Notes: a model not told the origin generated them from the letters alone. Shown: positions 8,689 to 18,243, counted from the first letter of the stretch. The stretch: 64,000 nucleotides of DNA from Bdellovibrionaceae bacterium UBA2316 (GCA_002345205.1 DDVI01000034.1:1-64000), one strand, 5' to 3'. Translations and numbers: made by a program.

Positions 8689-8702
8689 AAATGAATTCAT
8701 TT
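8689..8702. promoter_or_regulatory. 14-bp perfect palindrome before the ABC operon
   Basis: AAATGAATTCATTT reads the same on both strands. It lies between the possible promoter and the Shine-Dalgarno sequence of the ABC ATPase gene, where an operator could sit. AT-rich palindromes also arise by chance. Confidence 0.3.
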
Positions 8703-8718
8703 GAATGAGGTGGTCACA

Positions 8719-9663
8719 ATGATAGACGTAAAAAACCTGACTAAAGAATATGGAACGTTGAAAGCTATCGACAATGTTACTTTTTCAATAAAAAAGGGCG
8801 AAGTTGTCGGCTTTTTAGGACCCAACGGCGCAGGTAAATCAACAACAATGAAAATCATTACTGGGTTTATGGCGCCATCGGACGGATCAGCTTCTGTCGC
8901 TGGCTTTGATGTTTTTGAAAACCCGATTGAAGTTAAAAAACGTATTGGTTATTTACCAGAGACGCCTCCGGTTTATGCCGACCAATTTGTCACGGAGTAT
9001 TTGAAATACGTAGCGCAATTAAAAAAAGTTCCAAAAGAAAAGATCAACTCCTTTGTAGACCGCGCGATTGAAAAAACAAATCTGGGTTCCGTTCGAAACA
9101 GATTGATTCATCACCTGTCGAAAGGATTCAAACAACGCGTGGGTATTGCGCAAGCGATTGTATCTGATCCTGAAGTTTTAATTCTGGATGAACCAACGGT
9201 GGGACTTGATCCCAAGCAGGTTGCGGAAATCCGCGACTTGATTACTGAGCTTAAAGGCCACCATACAATTATTTTATCAACACATATTCTTCCCGAAGTT
9301 CAAGCGACATGCGAAAAGGTAGTTATCATTAGCAAAGGTAAAATTGTAGCACAAGATACAATCGATAACCTATCGAAGCTTGAAAAAGGTCAAGGGCGCA
9401 TTTTCGTTCGTCTTAGAAAAGAAGTCTCTGACTTGAAGTCAGTTATTGCCGGAATTGACGAGGTCATGAGTGTCGATATCGGCAACAACAACCGAGAATG
9501 GCGAATTGATTACAAGGGTGACGAAGAGACAATCGATAAGGTTTCTTCTAAAATTGTTAGCAACGGGCTTGGTCTGATTGAATTAACTCCATCACGAGTC
9601 GATCTTGAAGACGTGTTCTTGAAGCTGACGTACGGAATGGAAAAAGGAGGCAAACATGTATAG
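8719..9663 (+). CDS. ABC transporter ATP-binding protein, GldA-like
   Basis: From ATG 8719, with GAGGTG 6 bases upstream, the product is 314 residues. Walker A is GPNGAGKST, the Q-loop region has GYLPETPPVY, the signature is the variant LSKGFKQRVGIAQA, Walker B is VLILDEPTVGLDP, and the switch His is in STHILPE. A C-terminal domain of about 90 residues follows, as in GldA and drug or exopolysaccharide exporters. The next two genes encode a permease and a GldG-like protein, so the set matches the Gld-type ABC complex linked to gliding in Bacteroidetes and widespread elsewhere. Its substrate is unknown. Confidence 0.92.
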   Translation: MIDVKNLTKEYGTLKAIDNVTFSIKKGEVVGFLGPNGAGKSTTMKIITGFMAPSDGSASVAGFDVFENPIEVKKRIGYLPETPPVYADQFVTEYLKYVAQLKKVPKEKINSFVDRAIEKTNLGSVRNRLIHHLSKGFKQRVGIAQAIVSDPEVLILDEPTVGLDPKQVAEIRDLITELKGHHTIILSTHILPEVQATCEKVVIISKGKIVAQDTIDNLSKLEKGQGRIFVRLRKEVSDLKSVIAGIDEVMSVDIGNNNREWRIDYKGDEETIDKVSSKIVSNGLGLIELTPSRVDLEDVFLKLTYGMEKGGKHV

Positions 9664-10426
9664 TATTATGATAATCGCATGGAAAGAATTTAAAGGTTTT
9701 GTAAAAAACCCGACGTTTTATATCATGATGGCACTGTTAACTTTGATTTTAAGTCTTCTGTTTACAGTTCAGTTGCAAAAGTTTTTTCAAATGGGAAGTA
9801 TGGCAATGACCCAGCCGGGAATGGGTGCCCAATTAAATATCCATTATACGGTTTTTTTGAATCACTTACAGATTTTAAATTTGCTTTTAATTTTTATCGT
9901 ACCGGCAATTACAATGAGATTGTTCGCAGAAGAAAAAAAATTAAGAACTTTCGATTTGTTGTTAACGTCGCCGTTAAAATCGTATGAAATTGTTTTGGGG
10001 AAATATTTGGGTGCTTTACTTGCTTTACTAGTAGTTTTCGCAATTGCTTTTGCCTATCCATTGGGAACGGCGATGTTTGCGCAGTTTAGTTGGGCACCGC
10101 TGATTATTGCGTTCTTTGGTATCTATTTAATTGCGGCTATCTACGCAGCCATGAACTTGTTTTGTTCAAGTCTTTCTGAAAGCATTTTGATTTCCTACGT
10201 GATGGCCGCCATTCTGAATATTGCAGTATGGTTTGTATCTCAGGGTGTGGAATTCGCCGATTCACAATGGGCGCGAAATATATTAGAGCATATTTCTTTA
10301 AGTTTTCATATTTCGGGCCTGATCGAAGGAACGATTCGTACAAATTCTTTAATCTATTTCTTTAGTGGCATCGGTTTGTTTTTATTCTTAAACGAACGTG
10401 TAGTTGAATCTCATCGCTGGAGGTAA
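9656..10426 (+). CDS. ABC transporter permease, GldF-like
   Basis: The 256-residue protein is very hydrophobic, with about six membrane segments. It starts with a cytoplasmic amphipathic piece (IAWKEFKGFVKNPTFYI) typical of the ABC-2 permease family, and has the conserved RLFAEEKKLRTFDLLLTSPL coupling region after the second segment. It overlaps the ATPase gene by 8 bases, with AAAGGAGG just upstream of its ATG. It should form the membrane channel of the exporter with the ATPase and the GldG-like subunit. Confidence 0.88.
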   Translation: MYSIMIIAWKEFKGFVKNPTFYIMMALLTLILSLLFTVQLQKFFQMGSMAMTQPGMGAQLNIHYTVFLNHLQILNLLLIFIVPAITMRLFAEEKKLRTFDLLLTSPLKSYEIVLGKYLGALLALLVVFAIAFAYPLGTAMFAQFSWAPLIIAFFGIYLIAAIYAAMNLFCSSLSESILISYVMAAILNIAVWFVSQGVEFADSQWARNILEHISLSFHISGLIEGTIRTNSLIYFFSGIGLFLFLNERVVESHRWR

Positions 10427-10428
10427 GT

Positions 10429-11949
10429 GTGGGTAAATTAGGACAATTAAGTTTATTATTTGCAGGATTAACATTAGCAGCCTTTGGTGTAACTCGGTTT
10501 TTTATTCGTGAATGGTATCCATTCTATTGGGTGATGCTGGGGTTAGTGGTTGTATTTTTAGGTGCCGCATTTTTCTTTGATCGGAAGTTTTACGGCGAAT
10601 TTTTTGCAATGAAGACGACCAAACATGGAATGAACATGGGCGTAATGATCCTGTTCGTTTTCGCCATCATTTTTATGGTGAACTTCATTGGCGCGCGAAA
10701 CATTAAAACATTCGATTTCTCGCAAGCTCAGCGAAACACATTGTCTGAGCAAAGTATCAAGCTATTAAAGGACCTAAAAGAGCCTTTAAAAATTCGCTTT
10801 TTCTACCATGAGAAAGAAAAAGAGTCGGATGAAAATCGCCGCGCGTTTCGCGAGCTAATCCGTAAGTACCAAGATAGCTCGAGTCAAATTAGTTTGGAAT
10901 TCGTGGAAGTCAATGAGCGCCCTGATTTGGCAGAATCTTATGGGGTAAAGCAGGGCAAAGGTATCGTGTTCCTTGAATACAAAGGAAAAAAACAAAGTAT
11001 CGAAAAGATTGATGAGCAAGATATGACTCAGGCTTTAATTCGAGTCATGAGCGATAAATCGAAAAAAATCTATTTCGTTGAAGGTCATGGTGAATTGTCG
11101 TTGTCCGATACGACAAGTCCTAAAGGCTTAGGACGATTAAAGACAGTTTTAGAAAGCAAGAACTACCAAATCGCGACATTAGCATTAGCGCAAATGGGGA
11201 AGATTCCGGACGACGCGGATGTGGTGGCCGTTATCGGTGCGGATCAAGGTTTTCTAGAACACGAAATTAAGGCTTTGACGGAATACTCAAAGAACGGCGG
11301 GAATCTGATTTTGGGATTAGAACCAAAGGGCAAATCGGGTTTAGATACTTGGGTTAGAGCGTTCGGGTTAGAGCTTCAGAATGACTATTTGATCAGCGTA
11401 AGTAATACTCCATTGCCAAAGGGTATTACGTTCGCATTCCAGTACTCTTCGACAAGTGAAATCACTAAATCATTCCCTAAAAATCAAGTCGCATTGTTCT
11501 TTTTACCTCAATCTATTAGAAAATCGGCATCGGCCCCGGCAACAATTACATATGATGAGTTAGTAAAAGTTGGTCCGGCTGTGTCTTTGGTCGATATCAA
11601 GGCGCCAATGCCAAGAGACGAGGGTAATTATACGTCAGTATATTATGCGAAAGGAAAAACAGCTGCCGATGACAAAAAAGATTTCCAATTGATCCTCTTT
11701 GGTGATGCGGATATATTTAGTAATGATTTATTAGATGCAAATATGAATAAAGACCTTGTGTCGAATTCATTTTCTCAATTAGCAAAAGATGAAAATCTAA
11801 TTAGCATCAGCCCGAAAGAACTAACTAAAACTGAAATCGATCCATCACAGTCAAAGCAAGCATTTTTTTATTTTGGCATCGTTATCCCATTGCCGATCAT
11901 CATGCTTATTTCAGCTATCGTAATTTGGTATAGAAGGAGAAATGCATAA
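10429..11949 (+). CDS. GldG-like ABC auxiliary protein
   Basis: This 506-residue protein has two or three N-terminal membrane segments. A large extracytoplasmic domain of the GldG/ABC_transp_aux type follows, with IKTFDFSQAQRNTLSEQS, a LKIRFFYHEKEKES piece and YFVEGHGE, and a last membrane helix near the C-terminus (GIVIPLPIIMLISAIVIWY) ends in RRR. The family accompanies ABC-2 permeases in gliding and related operons. The start is a GTG directly behind GGAGGTAA of the previous gene's end. The 3' end overlaps the next start by one base, so the operon is tightly coupled. Confidence 0.87.
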   Translation: MGKLGQLSLLFAGLTLAAFGVTRFFIREWYPFYWVMLGLVVVFLGAAFFFDRKFYGEFFAMKTTKHGMNMGVMILFVFAIIFMVNFIGARNIKTFDFSQAQRNTLSEQSIKLLKDLKEPLKIRFFYHEKEKESDENRRAFRELIRKYQDSSSQISLEFVEVNERPDLAESYGVKQGKGIVFLEYKGKKQSIEKIDEQDMTQALIRVMSDKSKKIYFVEGHGELSLSDTTSPKGLGRLKTVLESKNYQIATLALAQMGKIPDDADVVAVIGADQGFLEHEIKALTEYSKNGGNLILGLEPKGKSGLDTWVRAFGLELQNDYLISVSNTPLPKGITFAFQYSSTSEITKSFPKNQVALFFLPQSIRKSASAPATITYDELVKVGPAVSLVDIKAPMPRDEGNYTSVYYAKGKTAADDKKDFQLILFGDADIFSNDLLDANMNKDLVSNSFSQLAKDENLISISPKELTKTEIDPSQSKQAFFYFGIVIPLPIIMLISAIVIWYRRRNA

Positions 11950-13334
11950 TGAAGAATAAAGGGACTTGGATTCTATTTGGCGTCGTCGTCCTTTTATCTC
12001 TGTACACTTACTTTGGTGAATACCAAGGCAAAGAAAAAGAGAAAACTAAGGAAGAACAGCAAGCGGTTATTCTAAAAGGAATCAATGTGGATCAGATTAA
12101 CTTTGTAGAAGTAAATAATCTGGACGAAAAAGTAACTATCAGTCGTAGTAATACGGGTTGGCAGGTGACTTCCCCTATTGCCGACGCGGCAGATAGCAAT
12201 GACATCGAAAGCTGGTTGAAGCAATTGACGGACGAAAAGACGATTTCGGTAGCTGTTGAAGGTGCAGAAATTAAATGGGAATATTTTGGTTTTAACGTTC
12301 CCGTGAAAACGCTTACTGTAAAAACTAGTTTAAACCAGCAATTGACGGTCGAAGTTTCTGAAAAGAAAAATTTTGAAGGTAATAGTTTCCTTCGGCTGCC
12401 AGGTGAAAACAAAGTGATGGTGGGCTCATCAAGTTGGTTGAGCCATGCAGGGAAAAAGCTTTTTGATCTTCGGAATAAAAATATCTTTCGCCATCAGCTT
12501 TCAAACGTTCAATCATTTCAAGTAAAGAACAAAAGGAATCTAATTGAAATCATAAACAAAGAGGCTAAATGGATTGCGCCTAAACAACCGGACCTAGTTT
12601 TAGATCAAAACGTAATTCGTGAAAACATCATCAAGATCAATGAACTTAAAGCTATCGAGTTTATTGCGGAAAAAGAGGGTGTTCCGGCGGCCAAAAAGAA
12701 ATTAGGATTAGGCACAAGTTCGGTGACGATCGAATTTAAACTAAGCGAAGGCACCTGGGTAGCAAACGTCTTTGAAGCCAAAGACAAGGGCGCCTACGTT
12801 GAAGTGGCGGGAACTCAGCAGTTAATCAAGATCAATAACGAAATAATGGACCGTTTAAACAATTTAAGCCTTGTGAGTCTGCGTGACTATAAATTACCAT
12901 TTGCAAGTTTTGATAAAGCTAAAGTGAACGGGTTGTCGTATGTAACCACCCTTAAGAAAGCTGCATTGACGAAAAAGAATGGCAACTGGGAGCTGAATCC
13001 TGCCGATAGTGCAAACGAAGTTCAACAAGACAAGGTTACTAGTTTGCTTGATGTGGTCAAAAATTTAACAGCTAAAGAGTATGTAAATACGGCTTCTTTA
13101 AAAAAAGATATCTCTAAACAAAAAATTGTTTTTACGGATGCTGAAAACAAAGTTTATTTTGAATTTCAATTCTCTGACCCTGAATCTAGAAAAGTTAATA
13201 ACGAAGAAAGCTCCATCCGTTATGCAAAAACAAATCTACATAACGAGCCATTTGTCATGGACGAGTCCGAGTTCCAAAAGCTCAGCTTGAACGACATAAT
13301 TGGGTCAAAGAAAGAAGTAAAAAATGACAAATGA
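11949..13334 (+). CDS. DUF4340 membrane-anchored protein
   Basis: The 461 residues start with one membrane anchor (GTWILFGVVVLLSLYTYFG). A long extracytoplasmic part follows, with repeated DUF4340-type units: VTISRSNTGWQVTSP, later LTKKNGNWELNPAD. DUF4340 proteins are regularly encoded after GldG-like genes and are taken to be part of the same envelope complex; their biochemical role is unknown. The ATG follows TAATG-type coupling with the GldG-like gene, and the 3' end overlaps the GHMP kinase gene by 11 bases. Confidence 0.85.
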   Translation: MKNKGTWILFGVVVLLSLYTYFGEYQGKEKEKTKEEQQAVILKGINVDQINFVEVNNLDEKVTISRSNTGWQVTSPIADAADSNDIESWLKQLTDEKTISVAVEGAEIKWEYFGFNVPVKTLTVKTSLNQQLTVEVSEKKNFEGNSFLRLPGENKVMVGSSSWLSHAGKKLFDLRNKNIFRHQLSNVQSFQVKNKRNLIEIINKEAKWIAPKQPDLVLDQNVIRENIIKINELKAIEFIAEKEGVPAAKKKLGLGTSSVTIEFKLSEGTWVANVFEAKDKGAYVEVAGTQQLIKINNEIMDRLNNLSLVSLRDYKLPFASFDKAKVNGLSYVTTLKKAALTKKNGNWELNPADSANEVQQDKVTSLLDVVKNLTAKEYVNTASLKKDISKQKIVFTDAENKVYFEFQFSDPESRKVNNEESSIRYAKTNLHNEPFVMDESEFQKLSLNDIIGSKKEVKNDK

Positions 13335-14331
13335 GATTAAAATCTTTTCGCCAACGCGAGTAGATTTGGCCGGTGGTACACTGGATATGTGGCCTCTTTA
13401 TAACTTCGTGGGCGGCGCTAAAACTGTTAACGTAGCCATTGATGTGTATTCTCAGGTCGAGTTAAAAAAAACCTCTGGTGCCGAGGTTACGATTGAATCT
13501 AGGGATCTTGGTTATACTAAAACATTCGCAAATTTGGACGTTCTTCTTGCTAGCACTGAGCCGCAATTAACATTATACAAGCCATTGCTAGCTTTTTTTA
13601 AACCGGAGAGTGGTTTTCATCTGATCACGGCATCGCAAAGCCCGGTAGGAGCAGGACTTGGGGGAAGTTCAAGTTTAGTGATTTCCATGATGAAAGCATT
13701 TTATAAATTTTTAGCTCAGCCGATTCCGTCAAGTCACGAAGCGGTTCAGATTGCTCATAATTTGGAAGCGCAGATTTTGAATACACCTACTGGAACGCAA
13801 GACTACTATCCCGCGTTCAGTGGTGGGCTGAATATTTTAAATTACACGGCAAAAAATATTCAGCAAAATATCGTACCAATTGGCAGCACCCCGCTAAAGG
13901 AACATTTCTTGTTAGTATACACAGGTAAGGCACACCATTCTGGGATTAACAATTTTGAAGTGCTAAAATCTGCAGTAGCGAAAGACGCTAAAGTTATGGC
14001 TGCGCTTAATAGCTTAAAGGATGTTGCAGAGAAAACAGCGAATGCCTGTTTATCTAATGAGTGGAGCAAGCTGCCAGAAATCTTCGAGCACGAGTATAAA
14101 TACAGAATTCAGCTGACCGAGCATTTTTCAAGTCCTGAAATTCGTCAGATCAAGGAAATTTCCCAGAAAACTGGGCAATCTCAGGTAAAAATCTGCGGGG
14201 CCGGTGGTGGCGGGTGCGTTCTTATCTGGACAGCTCCTGAAGTGAGATCTAGAATTATAAAAGAATGTCAAACTCAGGGGTTTCAAATTTTGAATTCTCA
14301 ACCAGTGGATCTGGCTTCCAAAGATTCATAG
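13324..14331 (+). CDS. GHMP-family sugar or small-molecule kinase
   Basis: The 335-residue protein has the GHMP kinase motifs in order: N-terminal SPTRVDLAGGTLDMWP, the phosphate loop PVGAGLGGSSSLVISMM (about residues 107-123), a central NTPTGTQDYYPAFSGG, and the C-terminal KICGAGGGGCVLIW. The arrangement is closest to galactokinase and the D-glycero-D-manno-heptose 7-phosphate kinase (HddA) group. The substrate is not decided by sequence. It overlaps the DUF4340 gene (ATGACAAATGA), so it belongs to the exporter operon and may supply a phosphorylated sugar for envelope work; that link is inference. Confidence 0.85.
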   Translation: MTNEIKIFSPTRVDLAGGTLDMWPLYNFVGGAKTVNVAIDVYSQVELKKTSGAEVTIESRDLGYTKTFANLDVLLASTEPQLTLYKPLLAFFKPESGFHLITASQSPVGAGLGGSSSLVISMMKAFYKFLAQPIPSSHEAVQIAHNLEAQILNTPTGTQDYYPAFSGGLNILNYTAKNIQQNIVPIGSTPLKEHFLLVYTGKAHHSGINNFEVLKSAVAKDAKVMAALNSLKDVAEKTANACLSNEWSKLPEIFEHEYKYRIQLTEHFSSPEIRQIKEISQKTGQSQVKICGAGGGGCVLIWTAPEVRSRIIKECQTQGFQILNSQPVDLASKDS

Positions 14332-15134
14332 GCCTGTCTTTGTCCGGGGGGAAGAACGATAAAGCGTGCGTAGCAGTTATCGAGTATTTCCCTAAATACC
14401 ACAAAATCTTTTTAACAAAAATCTACGATCGCATCGTTGGTGATATCCATCATTCCGCCGATCAAAAGATTATTGAAATTTTAGAAACTTATAAGGACTC
14501 AATCCAATCCGTATCCGTCGATACGCCGTTTCAGTTACCGCTTTGTTTAGATTGTAAATTGAAATGTCCTGGCTATGAAGCATGCAAAATTGATCATATT
14601 GTATGGATGAGAAAACAGATCCAGAAAAAACAGAAAAAGAAAAAAGTTAAGAAACAATTTACTCCCTACACTCAAAAATCTGTCGAATTTATAGTGAATG
14701 AAGAATTAGAAGAAAATTTTCAATTGCCTCATGCAATGGGTGCCAATTCCGCACCTTTGTTGGCCCGTTGCCTATTTCTAAAACGTAGGTTTGAAGCAGA
14801 ATGGAACGAAGTGTTTCCAAAGTTATCCGTGTGGCGCATCGGTCGATCCATGAATATTTCAAAATCAGATCTGCGTTTCCACAAGCATGCGGTCTCTGGA
14901 AATGAAGTCCGGGAAAAAATATTAGAAGAGCTAGTAGATCATAAACTTGCTTTCGTGTACGACCAAGACAAGAAAATCATGGTACAGAATAATCACGCTT
15001 TTGAGGCCTTTGTATGTGCATTGACGGGATTCCTGAAGTTTTTCGATCAAACAGAATCCCGCCCAAAAGATTTCCCAGAAAATGAAAGCTGGATTGATTT
15101 TCCCAAAGAGAAAATCAAATGGGATAAGGTTTGA
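14265..15134 (+). CDS. DUF429-like predicted nuclease-fold protein
   Basis: The 289 residues start with an RNase H-fold type strand (FIGLSLSGGKNDKACVAVI) and a second acidic strand (SVSVDTPFQLP), typical of DUF429 proteins. A four-Cys cluster CLDCKLKCPGYEAC near residues 97-110 could bind metal. A Lys-rich linker (KKQKKKKVKK) follows, and near the C-terminus an acidic HAFEAFVCAL helix. No biochemical role is known. The gene starts 67 bases inside the 3' end of the GHMP kinase gene, so translation is coupled; no strong Shine-Dalgarno sequence is seen and the start may be later. Confidence 0.7.
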   Translation: MSNSGVSNFEFSTSGSGFQRFIGLSLSGGKNDKACVAVIEYFPKYHKIFLTKIYDRIVGDIHHSADQKIIEILETYKDSIQSVSVDTPFQLPLCLDCKLKCPGYEACKIDHIVWMRKQIQKKQKKKKVKKQFTPYTQKSVEFIVNEELEENFQLPHAMGANSAPLLARCLFLKRRFEAEWNEVFPKLSVWRIGRSMNISKSDLRFHKHAVSGNEVREKILEELVDHKLAFVYDQDKKIMVQNNHAFEAFVCALTGFLKFFDQTESRPKDFPENESWIDFPKEKIKWDKV

Positions 15135-15173
15135 AAGCCTAAAACTGCGCACACTAAGGGGCCAGTTCTTAGA

Positions 15174-15668
15174 TCAAAAGCAAGCTTGATTGTCGTCAAT
15201 ATAAGAATGCAATTTGGCTTCTATGGACGCCGACTCCATCTTTGTGTCTACAAAAATTTTTTTGTAGTTTTCTTTTAGAGTGATGCCAACTTCTTGAGGT
15301 TTGCAATCCAAAATTGCAGATAGTGTATTGATCGTTTCCCCTTGGCCGCGGGTCGCTTCCACAGAAAGTTTATTTTTATTCGACTCGATAAATTCGGGTA
15401 GACGTTCCGCCTGATTTATTTGGGTTGGTATAGTTTCCATGCAGTTTGACGTGCCAGAGGAAATCCCAAAGGCCTGGGATGACGTGATGTGATTTGAGGT
15501 AATAGCAATTAACTGATTTTCTTTTGGTTCAAACATCATGGAGCCAAAACCGCAGCCCGCAAAACCGTAACCGCCGTGTCCTTTGAGTTGGCTCTTTAAA
15601 CCATCATTTTGATTTTTTCCAAATGCAAGTGAAGTCAAAAGAAGAAAAATAAGTGCGAACATTTTCAT
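15174..15668 (-). CDS. DUF3015 exported protein
   Basis: The product of about 164 residues begins with a signal peptide (MKMFALIFLLLTSLAFG). It then has the DUF3015 hallmark GYGFAGCGFGSMMFEPKEN and SSQAFGISSGTSNC, with four Cys in the mature part that could form two disulfides. DUF3015 proteins occur in Vibrio, Bdellovibrio and relatives and have no known function. GAGGTGA lies just upstream, so ATG 15668 or the in-frame ATG 15662 is the start. A GTG at 15674 is possible but overlaps the Shine-Dalgarno sequence. Confidence 0.82.
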   Translation of the reverse strand: MKMFALIFLLLTSLAFGKNQNDGLKSQLKGHGGYGFAGCGFGSMMFEPKENQLIAITSNHITSSQAFGISSGTSNCMETIPTQINQAERLPEFIESNKNKLSVEATRGQGETINTLSAILDCKPQEVGITLKENYKKIFVDTKMESASIEAKLHSYIDDNQACF

Positions 15669-15943
15669 AGTCACCTCTAATTCAGGTTAACGTCACTTTA
15701 TCTTTTAGGCAATGGGTTGAAAAAAAGTTTACACGGTCGCGATATCTATTTTCATTAGTATTAGTTCTGAATTAAAAATTAGTTTTTCAAGCAAAGGCGA
15801 CGACAAATCAGAATCACAACCCAGGCCAATGGACTGGATAACTGCGTGCAGATCTGGATTACTGAATCCATGCGCTTTATGTCAATAATTAATAGGTCCG
15901 GATGAGTTGAGTTATCGGTTTAATCTGTTAACCTAAAGATATC

Positions 15944-16990
15944 ATGGCAGATTGGCGAAATAAATCCGATGTAAATGGCGACGTAGTGTTTTTCCGTTAC
16001 GCACCGGAAGGTTTGGAAAAAGGTGCAGACGAAGTTTTCATTTGGGATTTGGATAAAACATATCTTGATACAACGATCGATTCTCTTCGTGGTTTGTTTA
16101 AAACCATCATGGAACGAGCGTTGAATAAAAAAAATGTTCCCGGCACGGACACACTACTTAGAAACTTGGCTCAATTTCGTACAGAGCAAAAGGGAACAGA
16201 ATATTTTCCAATTTATTTTATCACAGCTAGTCCTCCGCAATTGGAAGATAGAATTTCTGAAAAATTTTATATCGACAATATCAATCCATTGGGTTGTTTT
16301 TATAAAGATAATTTAAAAAACTTAAAACCAGATCGGTTTTGGCGTTTAACAAAACAGGTTGGGTATAAACTCCAAGCCCTGATGCAATTGCGAACGCGCT
16401 TAAGTGAAAACGTAAAGCAAATCTGTTGGGGTGATGATAGTGAAAGCGATGCTATCATTTATAATTTATATTCTGATATTTGTGCACGTCGCATTTCCAT
16501 CCAAGAAGTCCGCAGTATATTGGAGGAACTTTACGTAACGGGTGATCAGGTGGATACAATTCTGGATCTGCAGTTACAATGTCCAGAGCGTGATCCCGTA
16601 GAGAAAATATATATCAACCTAGCAACAGACACCGACCCTGAGTATTACTTAAAATTTGGACGTCGAACGCTTCCGACTTACAACACGTTCCAAGTGGCTC
16701 TCGACCTTTTGCAAGATAAACGTTTGAGCTTTGATGGGTTGATGGAAGTGTTAAACGATATGGTTTACAACTATTACTACACAACTGAAGAACTGATTAA
16801 AAGTTTCGATGAACTTATCCGTCGTGGCGTTTTGACTCAAGAAACCTATATCAATTTAAAACCAAAGTTTGTGGAGAAAGGCATTTTGTACCCATCCTAC
16901 GAACCGTCTTCAAGTAGCTTTGATAAAACGTTATATATTGAGGAACCTTGGGTTCAAGAACACGTCGATTATTTAAACGAATATCGTTAA
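15944..16990 (+). CDS. HAD-fold phosphatase-like protein (App1/DUF2183-like)
   Basis: The 348-residue protein has HAD-type motifs: the nucleophile pair in VFIWDLDKTYLDTT (Asp36, Asp38), motif II in FPIYFITASPP, a Lys in the FWRLTKQVGYK stretch, and the acidic motif ICWGDDSESDA. This order, with ITASPP and GDDSESDA, matches the App1/DUF2183 phosphatase group seen in bacteria and fungi, where the yeast enzyme acts on phosphatidate. The last 130 residues are helical and unassigned. The gene stands alone after a 269-base gap and runs tail-to-tail into the FecR/AgmX-like gene with 2 bases between. Confidence 0.75.
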   Translation: MADWRNKSDVNGDVVFFRYAPEGLEKGADEVFIWDLDKTYLDTTIDSLRGLFKTIMERALNKKNVPGTDTLLRNLAQFRTEQKGTEYFPIYFITASPPQLEDRISEKFYIDNINPLGCFYKDNLKNLKPDRFWRLTKQVGYKLQALMQLRTRLSENVKQICWGDDSESDAIIYNLYSDICARRISIQEVRSILEELYVTGDQVDTILDLQLQCPERDPVEKIYINLATDTDPEYYLKFGRRTLPTYNTFQVALDLLQDKRLSFDGLMEVLNDMVYNYYYTTEELIKSFDELIRRGVLTQETYINLKPKFVEKGILYPSYEPSSSSFDKTLYIEEPWVQEHVDYLNEYR

Positions 16991-16992
16991 AA

Positions 16993-17769
16993 CTATTCGA
17001 AATTAAGTGGAATGACCGTCGAGATAGGCTCACCATCAAATGCTTTAAATTCAATGCGATTTAAAACTTCAAACAGACATGATTTGAAACTTGAGTCAGT
17101 CAGGATAGAGCTCGCTACAGTTGGATTACTGACGCGACCATTGCGTTCAATCGTGAATGCCAACGTCACAGAGCCAGATACGCCCGGAGTTTTCTGCAAA
17201 AGTTTATTATAGCACTGTAAGAACTTAGTTTTGTGCGCCTGAATCGTATCACCAATAATTGTTTCAGAAAGTTTATCATTCGAGCCGTACGCATTTAAAC
17301 CACCGGTCTTATTCGGAGAGTTTTGCGAGGCCACCCATTGTTCCCATTCCTGCAAACGAATGCGTTGTCCTTGGTAGGAAACAGAAACGTTGCCTTGAGA
17401 GCCATAGCTTTCAATCGAGAATGAACCTTTAGATAAAATAATCAGTAAGACATCACGCTCTTGATCGATGATGACTTTCGTTTCTTGGTTTAAGCGAATT
17501 TTAGTTCCATTTTTGAATTGAAGTTCAACTCGGCTTTGTTTGTGAGTTTCAATAGTATCCAAAACCATTAAAGGTTCAGAATCCGCCAGTTGATGTGATC
17601 GTGATTGATTCTTGCGAGTCAGAGAGGCATTGCCAGAAAGTTTTTCGATTTGGCCCAGCTGTTGAGGTTTTGTTGAAATTTTGCTGGGCTTAGAAAGCAG
17701 ATAACCGATGGTAATGAAGCCAATGCCTAAAAATAAAAAAATGTAAGTATAAATATTACCTTTAAGCAT
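16993..17769 (-). CDS. membrane-anchored FecR-like plus AgmX/PglI C-terminal domain protein
   Basis: The 258 residues have one N-terminal membrane anchor (IYTYIFLFLGIGFITIGYLL). A FecR-like beta domain (about 70-150) includes RVELQFKNGTKIRLN and ITLSKG-type strands. The C-terminal domain of about 80 residues is of the AgmX/PglI or TonB-like type: FLQCYNKLLQ, then GSVTLAFTIERNGRVSNPTVASS, and CLFEVLNRIEF. Two Cys in this last domain fit a disulfide. Such proteins are common in Deltaproteobacteria-like groups and are tied to envelope machines. It follows secG by 12 bases and is probably co-transcribed with it. Confidence 0.72.
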   Translation of the reverse strand: MLKGNIYTYIFLFLGIGFITIGYLLSKPSKISTKPQQLGQIEKLSGNASLTRKNQSRSHQLADSEPLMVLDTIETHKQSRVELQFKNGTKIRLNQETKVIIDQERDVLLIILSKGSFSIESYGSQGNVSVSYQGQRIRLQEWEQWVASQNSPNKTGGLNAYGSNDKLSETIIGDTIQAHKTKFLQCYNKLLQKTPGVSGSVTLAFTIERNGRVSNPTVASSILTDSSFKSCLFEVLNRIEFKAFDGEPISTVIPLNFE

Positions 17770-17781
17770 TGATAGATCAGA

Positions 17782-18210
17782 TTACTTCTTTTCTACAGGA
17801 GCTGTCGTAGACGGAGGCGTTGTTGCGCCTGGAGGATTCGCCGTTGGATCAGTTACTTTGTTAGCGTCGTCAGTAACGGTGCTTGGTTTTGCTTCCTGTG
17901 GTGGAACAGGAGTTGTTGGGCTGTTCTCTGGGATTGGGCTAGTTGTAGTCGTTGAGTTCATTTGGTCTACGACTGATTTGTTGTCGTGAGCTAAGAAGTA
18001 AGTCAAAGCGATGCACGAAGCTGCAAATAGGATAGCTACCCATTTAGTTAAGGTAGCGGCCAGAGTTTGAGCGCCTGTAGCGCCTAACAATGAATTAGAA
18101 CCGCTACCACCGATACCAAGAGCGCCGCCACCTTTAGAATCTTGCATAAGAACAAGGCCGCAAAGAGCAACAGTAACGATGATGTGTAACACAGATAAAA
18201 AATCAACCAT
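17782..18210 (-). CDS. secG: preprotein translocase subunit SecG
   Basis: The 142-residue protein has two membrane segments (about 3-20 and 53-72) around the conserved SecG loop: LMQDSKGGGALGIGGSGSNSLLGATGAQ. A Pro/Thr-rich tail of about 60 residues follows (TTTTSPIPENSPTTPVPP), longer than in E. coli and common in this group. SecG assists SecYE in protein export. The gene is divergent from tmk and has its own likely promoter. Confidence 0.93.
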   Translation of the reverse strand: MVDFLSVLHIIVTVALCGLVLMQDSKGGGALGIGGSGSNSLLGATGAQTLAATLTKWVAILFAASCIALTYFLAHDNKSVVDQMNSTTTTSPIPENSPTTPVPPQEAKPSTVTDDANKVTDPTANPPGATTPPSTTAPVEKK

Positions 18211-18243
18211 GGGTAAACCTCTAGTAAAAATTATGACGTCAGA

